Below are positions 15,350-22,308 of a stretch of DNA of 26,370 nt, one piece after another; positions within the stretch are counted from its first letter, which is position 1, and each line of letters opens with the position of its first letter. The stretch is from contig JAICKD010000001.1 in assembly GCA_025928125.1 (NCBI GenBank), positions 1-26,370 on the forward strand, in the 5' to 3' direction. Under the pieces are notes generated by a model. That model did no database searches. It worked only from the letters and a program-made list of their open reading frames with translations, and had not been told where the DNA came from. The position numbers and the translations under genes were made by a program. The DNA comes from Ktedonobacterales bacterium. Its GTDB lineage: Bacteria > Chloroflexota > Ktedonobacteria > Ktedonobacterales > JADMIN01.

Positions 15350-16240
15350 TCAGTCGCTAAGTATCGCAAGAGACACCTGGCGAAAAACGGCAGGATCGGC
15401 CATCACGTGGATCTGGGCAATTTTGCCACCTCTGATCGTGAACTGAGCAACATAGCGTAGCCGTCCATAGGGGGCCACGACAACTCCAGTCGCGCCGTTC
15501 ACGAGAACTGGTTGCGCGAACCGAGCCAGCCGCAAGAAGGCTCTTGCCTGCTTGACCACAGCCGTCGCTCCACGAACGACCTGTGACTTGCCCGACGCCC
15601 AGTCGGCCCGGTACACAACGTCTGGATCGAGCAGTGCGAGCAGCGCATCGAAGTTGCCAGACCGCGAGGCAGCCAGGAAGGCGTCAACCATTTCTCGGCT
15701 TGCGGCCAGATCAGCGTCAGCGTCCTTTGCTCCTCCGCGCACCCGGTGGCGTGCGCGGCTCGCGAGCTGCCTGGTCGCGGTCTCGGAGCGCTCCACGAGC
15801 GGAGCAATCTCGTCGTAAGGAACAGCAAAGATATCGTGCAGCACGAAGGCGAGGCGCTCGGCGGGAGAAAGTTCCTCAAGGACCACCAGCAACGCAAGGC
15901 CAACCGAGTCGGCCATCAGCGTCTCTCGCTCCGGATCCGTCACGCCAGACTCTGGCTCCAGGAAGCCTGGCTCACGCTCGGCGTCCTCCAGAGACTCCTC
16001 GCGCCGCAGTTTGCGCGCACGCAGCATGTTCAGGCTGATGCGCGCCACCACCGTGGTCAGCCATCGGCCCATATCCCGGACAGAACTGGTGTCAGAGCGG
16101 CTGAGATGGAGCCAGGCTTCCTGGATCGCGTCCTCTGCCTCCGAGAGTGAGCCGAGCAATCGGTAGGCCACCGCGCGCAGGCGGGGACGCTCGACCTCAA
16201 ATGCTTGCGCTAGCCATTCGTGTTTCTCCATTTTCTCCAT
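15350..16240 (-). CDS. ECF41-group RNA polymerase sigma factor with SnoaL-like C-terminal domain
   Basis: A 296-residue extracytoplasmic-function sigma factor of the SigJ/ECF41 type. Region 2 is at about 15-80 (RAVAYRLLGSLSEAEDAIQEAWLHL) and region 4 at about 120-175 (LSPAERLAFVLHDIFAVPYDEIAPLVERSETATRQLASRAR). Residues 180-290 form a SnoaL/NTF2-like fold, which in this group replaces an anti-sigma factor by regulating the sigma factor from within. The C-terminal ADPAVF resembles a divergent version of the group's NPDKL motif. ATG 16240 has GAGGAG six bases upstream. A promoter of the group's own type lies at 16278-16304, suggesting autoregulation. It is divergent from the DoxX gene. Confidence 0.9.
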   Translation of the reverse strand: MEKMEKHEWLAQAFEVERPRLRAVAYRLLGSLSEAEDAIQEAWLHLSRSDTSSVRDMGRWLTTVVARISLNMLRARKLRREESLEDAEREPGFLEPESGVTDPERETLMADSVGLALLVVLEELSPAERLAFVLHDIFAVPYDEIAPLVERSETATRQLASRARHRVRGGAKDADADLAASREMVDAFLAASRSGNFDALLALLDPDVVYRADWASGKSQVVRGATAVVKQARAFLRLARFAQPVLVNGATGVVVAPYGRLRYVAQFTIRGGKIAQIHVMADPAVFRQVSLAILSD

Positions 16241-16277
16241 GAGTTCTCCTCTTCTTATGAGGTGTTGTCACATAACT

Positions 16278-16304
16278 GACACATCAAACCTATCTCCTGT
16301 GACA
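16278..16304 (-). promoter_or_regulatory. Candidate ECF41-type autoregulatory promoter
   Basis: On the minus strand TGTCACA (16304-16298) is followed after 16 bases by TGTC (16281-16278). Published ECF41 promoters, as I remember them, have TGTCACA at -35 and CGTC at -10, so only one base differs. The start would be near 16270, about 30 bases before ATG 16240. Confidence 0.6.
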
Positions 16305-16585
16305 GACAAGGCGTCGCACGCACAATGTGCATCTTGTGGAACTCGGCAAGACGCTGCTGGCGCCATTGACGCTGCTCGTCGGTCACAATCTCGCCTTGAG
16401 ATGTGTCGGAAGAATGAGGAGGGAAATGCGCTCACAGAGCCATGAGACGGATGTGCAATGGATGCCATCGATCCTATCCCCGTGGCCAGGCTGTGAACCT
16501 GACAAACGGCAAACGTGATTCCCTCATGACCATCAGACAACAGAAGCCAGATCTCTCCTGGCGTCTCAAGAAAAGGATCGGAACT
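16305..16585. other. Divergent region between sigma factor and DoxX genes
   Basis: About 280 bases with no gene that I can support. In-frame upstream codons before the DoxX start (from 16442) lack family resemblance and a ribosome binding site. A second TGTCACA on the plus strand at 16266-16272 has no CGTC at the proper distance. The DoxX promoter was not identified. Confidence 0.35.
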
Positions 16586-17047
16586 ATGAAACTGGAATTG
16601 CGCGATCAACAGATGAGTGGGAAGGCCAACTCTGCGTTGTGGAGCAACCCGACCACCACCAAGGTCCTCCGGGTCGTTCAGGGATTCCTTGCCCTCTTCT
16701 TTCTGTACGGCGGCGCCATCAAGCTGGTTCCGCCAGACTTGCTGCCGGGAGCGGCGCTCATGGCAACGCTGCTTTCCCCACTGCCACAGTGGATTGTGGA
16801 CTTCATCGGCATTTCTGAGGTACTCGGCGCATTCGGCCTGATCTTGCCCATGCGCCTTGGCATCCTGCCCATCCTGACACCGCTTGCTGCCATCGGGCTG
16901 ATCATTGAAATGGTTGGCGCAACGATCTTCGTGGTTCTCTTCTATGGAATCGCGCCAGCAGCATTCTCAGTGGTGACCGGGCTTGTGCTGGCGTTCGTCG
17001 CCTCTGGTTGCTGGTTCCGCCTCAAGACGGCGTCAGAAGGCGTTTAA
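16586..17047 (+). CDS. DoxX-like membrane protein
   Basis: A 153-residue four-helix membrane protein of the DoxX/DoxX_2 type. After a polar N-terminus (MKLELRDQQMSGK...) come LRVVQGFLALFFLYGGAIKL, the segment around WIVDFIGISEVLGAFGLILP, then PLAAIGLIIEMVGATIFVVLFYG and a last helix near FSVVTGLVLAFVASGCWF. The FIGISEVLGAFGLI region is typical of this family, which is linked to redox or stress functions but poorly understood. Start 16586 follows AAGGATCGGA. Small stress-related genes are often adjacent to ECF41 sigma factors, so it may be a target of the divergent one; this is inference. Confidence 0.8.
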   Translation: MKLELRDQQMSGKANSALWSNPTTTKVLRVVQGFLALFFLYGGAIKLVPPDLLPGAALMATLLSPLPQWIVDFIGISEVLGAFGLILPMRLGILPILTPLAAIGLIIEMVGATIFVVLFYGIAPAAFSVVTGLVLAFVASGCWFRLKTASEGV

Positions 17048-17183
17048 GACGGCTCCTTCTCGCTCGATTGGCATGGCGCTAGAATGGCCAGCTTTTCAAA
17101 CGCTTGCTATCAGCGTGTTTGGCCCTGTGGAGAGTACGTCGCAGTCTGTATATGGCGGTGTTCATGAGCACGCAACGGATTGT

Positions 17184-17597
17184 CTAGCGTTCGGGAAGCG
17201 CCGCGGGACGATTCTTGCGCGCCTCGTGACTGTTGAGAACGGCAGCTCCGCCACGCTTCCAGGCTGCCCAGACTAGGGGAACAATCGCGGGATTCTGTGC
17301 CGCGAGGATGGATCTGATCTTGATATGGCGCATCCGTTTGCCTGTGCCTTCCAGCAGACCGCTGGGGTCAGGCACATCGATACCATAGAAAAATCCCAGG
17401 TTCGCATAGCCGTTCTGTGGCATCACATAGAGAATGCGGTCGAATCCCGAGGCGGTAGCGCCATACCCCAACGCGCCGTGGTAGAGGATCTCGGTCGCAT
17501 CGGGAAGGGTATCGCATACCACCCGCCGAAGCTCGCCAAGGATGGCCCGGACAGCAGGGGGCGTAGTGGGAAAGAGTTCATCAACGGTCTCTTCCAT
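17184..17597 (-). CDS. DUF1801 family protein
   Basis: A 137-residue protein with the DUF1801 layout: an N-terminal helical part (ELFPTTPPAVRAILGELRRVVCDTLPDATEILYHGALGYG), then FDRILYVMPQNGYANLGFFYG, with a basic GTGKRMRHIKIRS near the end, as in the YdhG-like fold. The family has no established biochemical function. ATG 17597 has TGGAG eight bases upstream. It converges with the DoxX gene across a 136-base gap. A second in-frame start is not needed. Confidence 0.8.
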   Translation of the reverse strand: MEETVDELFPTTPPAVRAILGELRRVVCDTLPDATEILYHGALGYGATASGFDRILYVMPQNGYANLGFFYGIDVPDPSGLLEGTGKRMRHIKIRSILAAQNPAIVPLVWAAWKRGGAAVLNSHEARKNRPAALPER

Positions 17598-17763
17598 AGG
17601 TCATCTCCAGTCGAGATGTTGAACTATCCATAATCCGTCAAGAAAGCGTCACGAATACTATATGCGTCTATGCGACCCAGTCAAATCTGGCAATACCGCT
17701 TTCCCATGGCCTGTGAGAATCGTGCCAGTTTACGGACCATCTGCATGTGAAGCGTCTTGTGTC

Positions 17764-18149
17764 TTACCACATACGAACAACACCATATGCGTCAAGGACA
17801 CCATCCCTGCTCACGATGGGAACAGCATCCACGAGCGACTGCGCAATCAGCAACCGATCAAACGGATCGCGATGATGAAACGAAAGGGTGGAGACGGCGG
17901 CCGTGTGAGCAAGCGTAATACTCAGTAACCCAATAGAGTTAAGCGCTAACTGTTCAGGGATGAAGGTATCGAACGGTCGCCTATCGTCAGCTTTCCCAGG
18001 CTGATTTTGATCGCCATTTCCCAAAGACTAGCCATACTGAGAAGGATCTCGTTCGCGCTATCCTCGATGAGTTTCCGGGCCGGATCACTTAGCTGTGCAT
18101 CGTCGGAGAGAAACCATAAAAATGTATGTGTATCGAGAAGCAGTCTCAT
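17764..18149 (-). pseudogene. PIN-domain toxin of VapC type, broken by a frameshift
   Basis: Two overlapping minus-strand frames together form one PIN ribonuclease. The first (from ATG 18149) reads MRLLLDTHTFLWFLSDD and continues to LWEMAIKISLGKLTIGD; the second carries RRPFDTFIPEQLALNS, then FHHRDPFDRLLIAQSLVDAVPIVSRDGVLDAYGVVRMW to the stop at 17764. Asp6, the Glu in LWEMA and the Asp in HRDPFDR, typical active-site residues, are all present but split between frames. Joining at about 17978-17984 needs one base inserted. The natural product would be about 128 residues. The start overlaps the antitoxin stop by four bases (ATGA). Either a real inactivating mutation or a sequencing error; as read, only the first 67 residues are made. 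Confidence 0.85.
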
Positions 18150-18373
18150 TGCATATACTCAGTGAAATCATCGAGCGGCGTATCGAAGTCTTCCCGCATG
18201 ACGATGAGACCCTTCGCGCTACCGGCACGTCGGCCCTGGCTGGTTGGCGTTACCGGGATGAGTTGCACAGCGTGTTGATCGTCGCGGGCAATCACCACGC
18301 GCTCTCCGCGCATAGCGGCATCTATGAGCTCGGCCAGATGGGCCATGGCCTCTTCTGGGGTAACCTGTTGCAT
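18146..18373 (-). CDS. Phd/YefM-type antitoxin
   Basis: A 75-residue antitoxin. The N-terminal two thirds, MQQVTPEEAMAHLAELIDAAMRGERVVIARDDQHAVQLIP, is the Phd/YefM DNA-binding fold, which usually represses its own operon. The C-terminal tail GLIVMREDFDTPLDDFTEYMQ is the toxin-binding segment, with the FDTPLDDF motif typical of Phd partners of COG3744 PIN toxins. ATG 18373 is six bases after AAGGAG; ATG 18376 is also possible but too close. It overlaps the toxin start by ATGA. With its toxin frameshifted it may be an orphan in this strain. Confidence 0.85.
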   Translation of the reverse strand: MQQVTPEEAMAHLAELIDAAMRGERVVIARDDQHAVQLIPVTPTSQGRRAGSAKGLIVMREDFDTPLDDFTEYMQ

Positions 18374-18389
18374 CATGATCTCCTTCTCA

Positions 18390-18407
18390 CCGCGCAAAGC
18401 GGCGCGG
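18390..18407. promoter_or_regulatory. Palindrome in the toxin-antitoxin leader
   Basis: CCGCGC (18390-18395) and GCGCGG (18402-18407) form a perfect inverted repeat with a six-base centre, between the candidate -10 TATACT (18422-18417, minus strand) and the antitoxin start. This is a plausible site for antitoxin autorepression. Confidence 0.35.
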
Positions 18408-18483
18408 CACCTGCTCAGTATAGCATTGCATGGCATCTTCAACCGCGCTTTGGCGGCATGGTGTACAATGCGCGTCTCAACGT

Positions 18484-18500
18484 CCCTTAAAGTGTAAGGG
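18484..18500 (+). promoter_or_regulatory. Hairpin covering the HAD gene ribosome binding site
   Basis: CCCTTA (18484-18489) pairs with TAAGGG (18495-18500). The 3' arm contains AAGGG, the best Shine-Dalgarno match before ATG 18510, so folding would lower translation. TACAAT at 18464-18469 is a possible -10 element upstream. Confidence 0.35.
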
Positions 18501-18509
18501 TAGGCAACG

Positions 18510-19139
18510 ATGGCGATTCGCGCGGTGGTCTTCGATATCGGCGGCGTGCTGGAAGTGACCCCTGACCCGCAGATGCGTGAGTTCAACGTTCGCTGGGAGG
18601 AGCAGTTCGGCCTGCAGCCGGGTGAGTTAGACGAGCGCATGGCGCGGATGGAGCATCTCTGGCGGGCGGGCTCGCTCGGGGAGTGTACCGAAGCCGATGT
18701 CGAGCGCGGGCTGTGCGAGATCGTGGGGCTGACCCAGGAGCAGGTGGTCGCCTACATGGCGGGGATGTGGAAAGAGTACGTCGGCACGCTGAATGTCGAA
18801 CTGGCCAACTACTTTCGCGGACTGCGCCCGCGCTACCAGACGGGCATCATCAGCAATAGCTTCGTCGGCGCCCGCGAGCGCGAGGAGGCTCTCTACCACT
18901 TCAGCGCGCTGGCCGACCCCATCATCTACTCGCACGAGGTCGGCATCGCCAAGCCCGACCCGCGCATCTATACGCTGACGTGCGAGCGGATGGGCGTGCG
19001 GCCAACCGAGATGATCTTCCTCGACGACGCCGAGCGTTGCATCGAAGGCGCCCGCGCGCTGGGTATTCACAGCGTGCTTTTCCGAGACAACGCCCAGGCC
19101 ATCGCCGCTATCGAGACACTACTCCGCGAACACGCCTGA
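18510..19139 (+). CDS. HAD-superfamily hydrolase (subfamily IA-like)
   Basis: A 209-residue haloacid-dehalogenase-like enzyme. Motif I is VVFDIGGVLE with nucleophile Asp9, motif II TGIISNS, motif III GIAKPDPRIY with the catalytic Lys, and motif IV EMIFLDDAERC. The cap is the alpha-helical segment at about 20-100. The position two residues after the nucleophile, normally an Asp acting as acid/base in phosphatases, is Gly11 (DIGG), as in the FDxGGV group related to the N-terminal domain of epoxide hydrolase. Phosphatase activity is therefore doubtful. It is divergent from the toxin-antitoxin pair and its stop lies 12 bases from the stop of the ABC permease gene. Confidence 0.9.
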   Translation: MAIRAVVFDIGGVLEVTPDPQMREFNVRWEEQFGLQPGELDERMARMEHLWRAGSLGECTEADVERGLCEIVGLTQEQVVAYMAGMWKEYVGTLNVELANYFRGLRPRYQTGIISNSFVGAREREEALYHFSALADPIIYSHEVGIAKPDPRIYTLTCERMGVRPTEMIFLDDAERCIEGARALGIHSVLFRDNAQAIAAIETLLREHA

Positions 19140-19151
19140 TAGTGGGCTGTT

Positions 19152-19934
19152 CTACTCCGTGGCGCTAGTCAGCTCCTGGCGACGGAACGCCAGCCACGCG
19201 ATGCCTGCCAGGACGACGCACAGCGCGACGTTCGCGACGACCGAGAGCCACAGGTGGTCGGGCGCGACGCCTCGGGCGAGCGCGCTGGCCGGGTCCATCA
19301 GCCCTGCCGGAGTAAACTGCGCCGCACGCGGGCTGATGCCGATAATCGAGATCAGCACCCACGCCGCCAGCCCGATGCCGACAGCCGCAAGCTGCGAGCG
19401 CACCAGCGTGCTGCCGAGGAACGTCAGCAGCCCGTAGACGATCAGCGAGAGCAGCACCAGCGCGCTACAGGCGATGAATCCGCCGACGGCCATCGGCTCG
19501 AAGAGGATGGCGGTGTAGATGAAGGTGATCGCCGCCGCCAGCACGACGCCGATACCCAGTAGCGCCACGAGCGCAACCAGCTTGGCTCCGAGAAACGCCG
19601 CCCGCGAGAGCGGCTTGGTCAGCACGAACGCCGCTGTGCCGCGCTCCTTCTCGCGCGCAACCATCCCCATAGGCAGCAGAATAGCGATGAAGATGCCCGT
19701 CCCCGCTACATTCTTGATGAACTGCGCAATCGCATCGTTCACCGTTGGCGTCGGGAAGGTGATGACAACGCCCGGCTGGCCTGTGCCGATGGCTTTCAGC
19801 AACTCCGGCGTGTACTTGGCCGTCAGCGGCGAGATGATGCCCAGCACGAGAAAAACTGCGGCGACCACCAGCAGCCGATTGCTGCGCACCGCCTCGCGCC
19901 ACTCTTTGCGGAGAAAGACGTTGAACCCTTCCAT
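19152..19934 (-). CDS. ABC-2 type transporter permease
   Basis: A 260-residue membrane subunit with six hydrophobic segments: about 22-40, 73-92, 115-145, 150-175, 180-202 and 230-250. MVAREKERGTAAFVLTKPLSR after the second helix is the conserved cytoplasmic coupling region of ABC-2 permeases (E-x-E-x-G-T-x...L..P). It works with the ATPase encoded directly upstream as an exporter; the substrate cannot be told. The start ATG 19934 shares its A with the ATPase stop TGA, so the two are translationally coupled; GTG 19937 is an alternative. Confidence 0.88.
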   Translation of the reverse strand: MEGFNVFLRKEWREAVRSNRLLVVAAVFLVLGIISPLTAKYTPELLKAIGTGQPGVVITFPTPTVNDAIAQFIKNVAGTGIFIAILLPMGMVAREKERGTAAFVLTKPLSRAAFLGAKLVALVALLGIGVVLAAAITFIYTAILFEPMAVGGFIACSALVLLSLIVYGLLTFLGSTLVRSQLAAVGIGLAAWVLISIIGISPRAAQFTPAGLMDPASALARGVAPDHLWLSVVANVALCVVLAGIAWLAFRRQELTSATE

Positions 19935-20893
19935 CACTCCGCCGTCGCTTTCTCTGTATGCTCCGAGCCAACCAGCCGCAGGAAGATATCTTCGAGGCTA
20001 GGCCGCCCGCGCTCGAATCGCTGCACCGCGACGTGATGCGCCGCCAGCAGCCCCAATATCTCGCTGCTCGCCTGCGCGGTATCGCGCGCCAGCACGCGGA
20101 CGACGCCGTGCTCCTGGACCACCTCGCCTGCCCACGTCGCCTCGCGCAGCGCCGCGATCAGCCGCTGAACCCGCTCGTCCTGACCCGGCTCCGGCTCGAA
20201 CGTGAAGATCGGCTGGGCGTAGCGGTCCTGAAGCTCCGTCACCGTCGAGGAGACAATCAGCCTGCCTTTGTTGATGATGGCGACGGCGTCGCAGACCCGC
20301 TCGATATCGGCCAGCACGTGCGACGACATGAAGACCGTCGATGTGCCACGCAGCCCGGCGATCACATCCAGGATATCGTGCCGCCCCTCTGGATCGAGCG
20401 AGCTGACAGGCTCATCGAGAAAGAGCACCTCCGGCTGGTTGATGAGCGCCTGCGCCAGGCCGAGCCGCTGCCGCATGCCGCCGGAGTAGCCGCCGATACG
20501 CCGTTTGGCGCCCTCGGTCAGCCCAGTCAGGGCCAGCACTTCATCCACCCGGCTCCGTAGCGTAGCGCCGCGCAGGCCAAACAGCGCGCCGACGAACTCA
20601 AGTAGCTCCCGCCCGCGCATCCAGCCGTAGTATTGCGGCGACTGGTCGAGGAAGCTGTAGCGCCGATGCAGGCTCACATCGCCTGAGGCGACATTCACAC
20701 CCGCGATGGTCGCGCTGCCACTATCGGGGAACGCCAGCCCGGTGAAGAGGCGTAGCGCGGTAGTCTTGCCCGCGCCGTTGGGGCCAAGAAAGCCAAAGAT
20801 CACGCCCGCTGGCACGTCGAGCGAGAGGTGATCGAGCGCCAACACGTCGCCGTAGCGCTTGGTGAGACCGTCGCAAGAGATCGCGCTCGCCAT
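19934..20893 (-). CDS. ABC transporter ATP-binding protein
   Basis: A 319-residue ATPase of the CcmA/NatA/DRA type. Walker A GPNGAGKT is at 37-44, the Q loop at Gln84, signature YSGGM at 136-140, Walker B LFLDEP with Asp160 and Glu161, and the switch His at 192 (SSHV). Residues beyond about 215 form the C-terminal extension usual in exporters of this type, ending RPSLEDIFLRLVG. ATG 20893 opens directly with MASAISCDGLTKRYGDVLALDHLSL, the normal family N-terminus. The longer frame to 21181 reads through the small upstream gene in another frame and is rejected. It lies 11 bases after the PLDc_N-like gene. Confidence 0.95.
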   Translation of the reverse strand: MASAISCDGLTKRYGDVLALDHLSLDVPAGVIFGFLGPNGAGKTTALRLFTGLAFPDSGSATIAGVNVASGDVSLHRRYSFLDQSPQYYGWMRGRELLEFVGALFGLRGATLRSRVDEVLALTGLTEGAKRRIGGYSGGMRQRLGLAQALINQPEVLFLDEPVSSLDPEGRHDILDVIAGLRGTSTVFMSSHVLADIERVCDAVAIINKGRLIVSSTVTELQDRYAQPIFTFEPEPGQDERVQRLIAALREATWAGEVVQEHGVVRVLARDTAQASSEILGLLAAHHVAVQRFERGRPSLEDIFLRLVGSEHTEKATAE

Positions 20894-20904
20894 GGCAGTC
20901 ACCC

Positions 20905-21114
20905 CTATTCCTCGCGTCCAGCCAGCAGATAGACCAGCCAGCCGAGCGTGCTGACGAGCAGGATCACGAGCAGCCAGACTAGCTTGTTGTTGCCTCTGAC
21001 CTTCCGGTCCGGCTTGAAGAGGTCCACGATGCAGTAGACGACCATCGCCAGATCGATGATGACCAGCGGGATGACCGCGAGGAGTATTCCGGTATCGATA
21101 TGCGACGCGCCCAT
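20905..21114 (-). CDS. Small PLDc_N-domain membrane protein
   Basis: A 69-residue protein with two membrane helices (about 8-29 and 45-63) around the motif YCIVDLFKPDRKVRGNNKLVWLLVILLVSTLGWLVYLLAGRE. This is the phospholipase-D-nuclease N-terminal domain found in cardiolipin synthases and as stand-alone small proteins. No catalytic domain is attached. In ABC-2 operons such proteins are frequent, possibly as accessory subunits. ATG 21114 has GAGGGG five bases upstream and is preferred to 21189. It is the first gene of the operon, ahead of the ATPase and permease genes. Confidence 0.85.
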   Translation of the reverse strand: MGASHIDTGILLAVIPLVIIDLAMVVYCIVDLFKPDRKVRGNNKLVWLLVILLVSTLGWLVYLLAGREE

Positions 21115-21217
21115 GGTTTCCCCTCTCAAAATCCAGGCGATGCCTACGAATCCCGACCGTGTCAGAGCTATCATAAACCACTGCTTCAACTGCCAGCGAT
21201 TGTGGCGCTAACCACTA

Positions 21218-21249
21218 ACTGTTATAGAGCAGGTAGAACAGTTTGTCAA
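21218..21249 (-). promoter_or_regulatory. Promoter with overlapping inverted repeat for the ABC operon
   Basis: On the minus strand TTGACA (21249-21244) and TATAAC (21226-21221) are separated by exactly 17 bases, near the sigma-A consensus. ACTGTT (21218-21223) and AACAGT (21237-21242) form an inverted repeat with a 13-base centre that covers the -10 and the spacer, a position fitting a repressor site. The start would be near 21214, leaving a leader of about 100 bases. Confidence 0.7.
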
Positions 21250-21356
21250 TGGCGCCTTGTAAAGACTTGAGATGGAACGGGGTAGACCGCAGATACGTCA
21301 GGGTCAACGTGCTCTGTAAAAATGCCCAATATGTGGCCAGGACACGGAAAACTCGT

Positions 21357-21992
21357 TCATGGCTTCTCCTCCTCCTCGGTGGGCGTGATGCGCCAGTACA
21401 TCCCATGCTCGCGGACCATCAGCTTCTCGCCGATCAGCTCGCGGCGGAGCGTCGCGCTATCGGGATGGTGGCGCTGGATGATCTCGTTGACCTCTTTTTC
21501 GGGGTAGACACGTCCCACCTCGAACTGTGTCACCAGCCAGCGCAGAATGATCTGCCGCTTCTTGCGGTAGACCGGGATCTCTTTCAGCCGCCCCTCTTCG
21601 AGGAAGTCGCGCAGCACCTTGCGCTCCCAGGCGTCCGCCTCGACATCGCCAAGCATCACCACGCGCTCGGGCGTCGCCAGCAGCTTATTGATCCGCCCCA
21701 GCCCCTTGCCGTTCATGCGGTAGATGTGGGTATTGCCCTGCGCGCGCATCTCGACGAGGCCAATCTCTTTCAGCCGCGCCAGATGCCATGAGACGGTGGA
21801 TGGCTTGAGATCGAGCAAGGCGGCCAGCTCCTCGACACTGCGCCGCTCCGCCGCCAGCAGCCCCAGAATGCGCAGCCGCGTCTGGTCCGCCAGTGTCTTG
21901 AGGTAGACGAGCAGAGTCCGCAAGTCGTCCGATGGCGCGGCGTCCGGTGTATCTATTTCTGTATCCAGCTTATCTTGTCCGTGCGTGTCCAT
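21357..21992 (-). CDS. ArsR-type helix-turn-helix regulator with DUF2087 domain
   Basis: A 211-residue transcription factor. Residues about 23-100 are a winged helix of ArsR type: LRTLLVYLKTLADQTRLRILGLLAAERRSVEELAALLDLKPSTVSWHLARLKEIGLVEMRAQGNTHIYRM. No metal-binding Cys motif is visible. Residues about 120-200 are DUF2087: WERKVLRDFLEEGRLKEIPVYRKKRQIILRWLVTQFEVGRVYPEKEVNEIIQRHH, which ends before the short acidic tail. ATG 21992 has GAGGAG seven bases before it. The gene has a consensus promoter and precedes the ABC operon on the same strand, so control of that operon is a reasonable guess. Confidence 0.92.
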   Translation of the reverse strand: MDTHGQDKLDTEIDTPDAAPSDDLRTLLVYLKTLADQTRLRILGLLAAERRSVEELAALLDLKPSTVSWHLARLKEIGLVEMRAQGNTHIYRMNGKGLGRINKLLATPERVVMLGDVEADAWERKVLRDFLEEGRLKEIPVYRKKRQIILRWLVTQFEVGRVYPEKEVNEIIQRHHPDSATLRRELIGEKLMVREHGMYWRITPTEEEEKP

Positions 21993-22051
21993 TGATTGCT
22001 CCTCCTCGATGTACTTCTATAATCAGCAACGTTGATGCACATCTAATTAGG

Positions 22052-22080
22052 AGTGTATCGAAATAGACCGCGCCTGTCAA
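22052..22080 (-). promoter_or_regulatory. Consensus promoter of the ArsR-DUF2087 gene
   Basis: TTGACA (22080-22075) is a perfect -35, followed after exactly 17 bases by TACACT (22057-22052). The start would be near 22045 and the leader about 53 bases. Confidence 0.75.
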
Positions 22081-22151
22081 GGGCAGACGCGCGCTTCCTT
22101 GCCAAGAAGCGGCGGCATGGGCAACAATAGGGAGTGCTGTGCCGTCGCTCT

Positions 22152-22281
22152 CTCGGCCATAAATGGCCGGAGCAAGGTATTTGGCCATGAATGGCCGCCT
22201 CGCCCATATGGGCGAGCCAGGGTCGCTCTGGTACGGCGTTTACGCCCTCTACCCGCGTTACTCCGGCCTTTCAAGGCCGAG
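22152..22281. repeat. Nested-palindrome repeat, copy 2 (130 bp)
   Basis: The element begins CTCGGCCATAAATGGCCGG and ends CTCCGGCCTTTCAAGGCCGAG, the same ends as copy 1. The internal hairpins differ in sequence but still pair: TGGCCATGAATGGCCG (22182-22197), TCGCCCATATGGGCGA (22200-22215) and GGCGTTTACGCC (22236-22247). It lies between the ArsR promoter and the start of the flavoprotein gene, ending 27 bases before ATG 22309. Confidence 0.8.
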
Positions 22282-22308
22282 GCCGTGAACTGTGAAAGGA
22301 CCCGCATC

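Noticed and set aside
16266..16315. Second ECF41-type promoter on the plus strand for the DoxX gene
   Set aside because: TGTCACA at 16266 is present, but the nearest CGTC (16312) is 39 bases away, too far for a promoter.
17946..18149. Two separate small genes in place of the PIN toxin
   Set aside because: The two frames overlap and together reproduce one PIN domain from start to end, so they are one frameshifted gene.
20894..21181. N-terminal extension of the ABC ATPase
   Set aside because: It overlaps the PLDc_N-like gene in another frame; ATG 20893 gives the normal family start.
22099..22308. N-terminal extension of the flavoprotein
   Set aside because: The 70 extra codons read through a non-coding palindromic repeat; the nucleotide-binding motif begins ten residues after ATG 22309, which has its own Shine-Dalgarno sequence.
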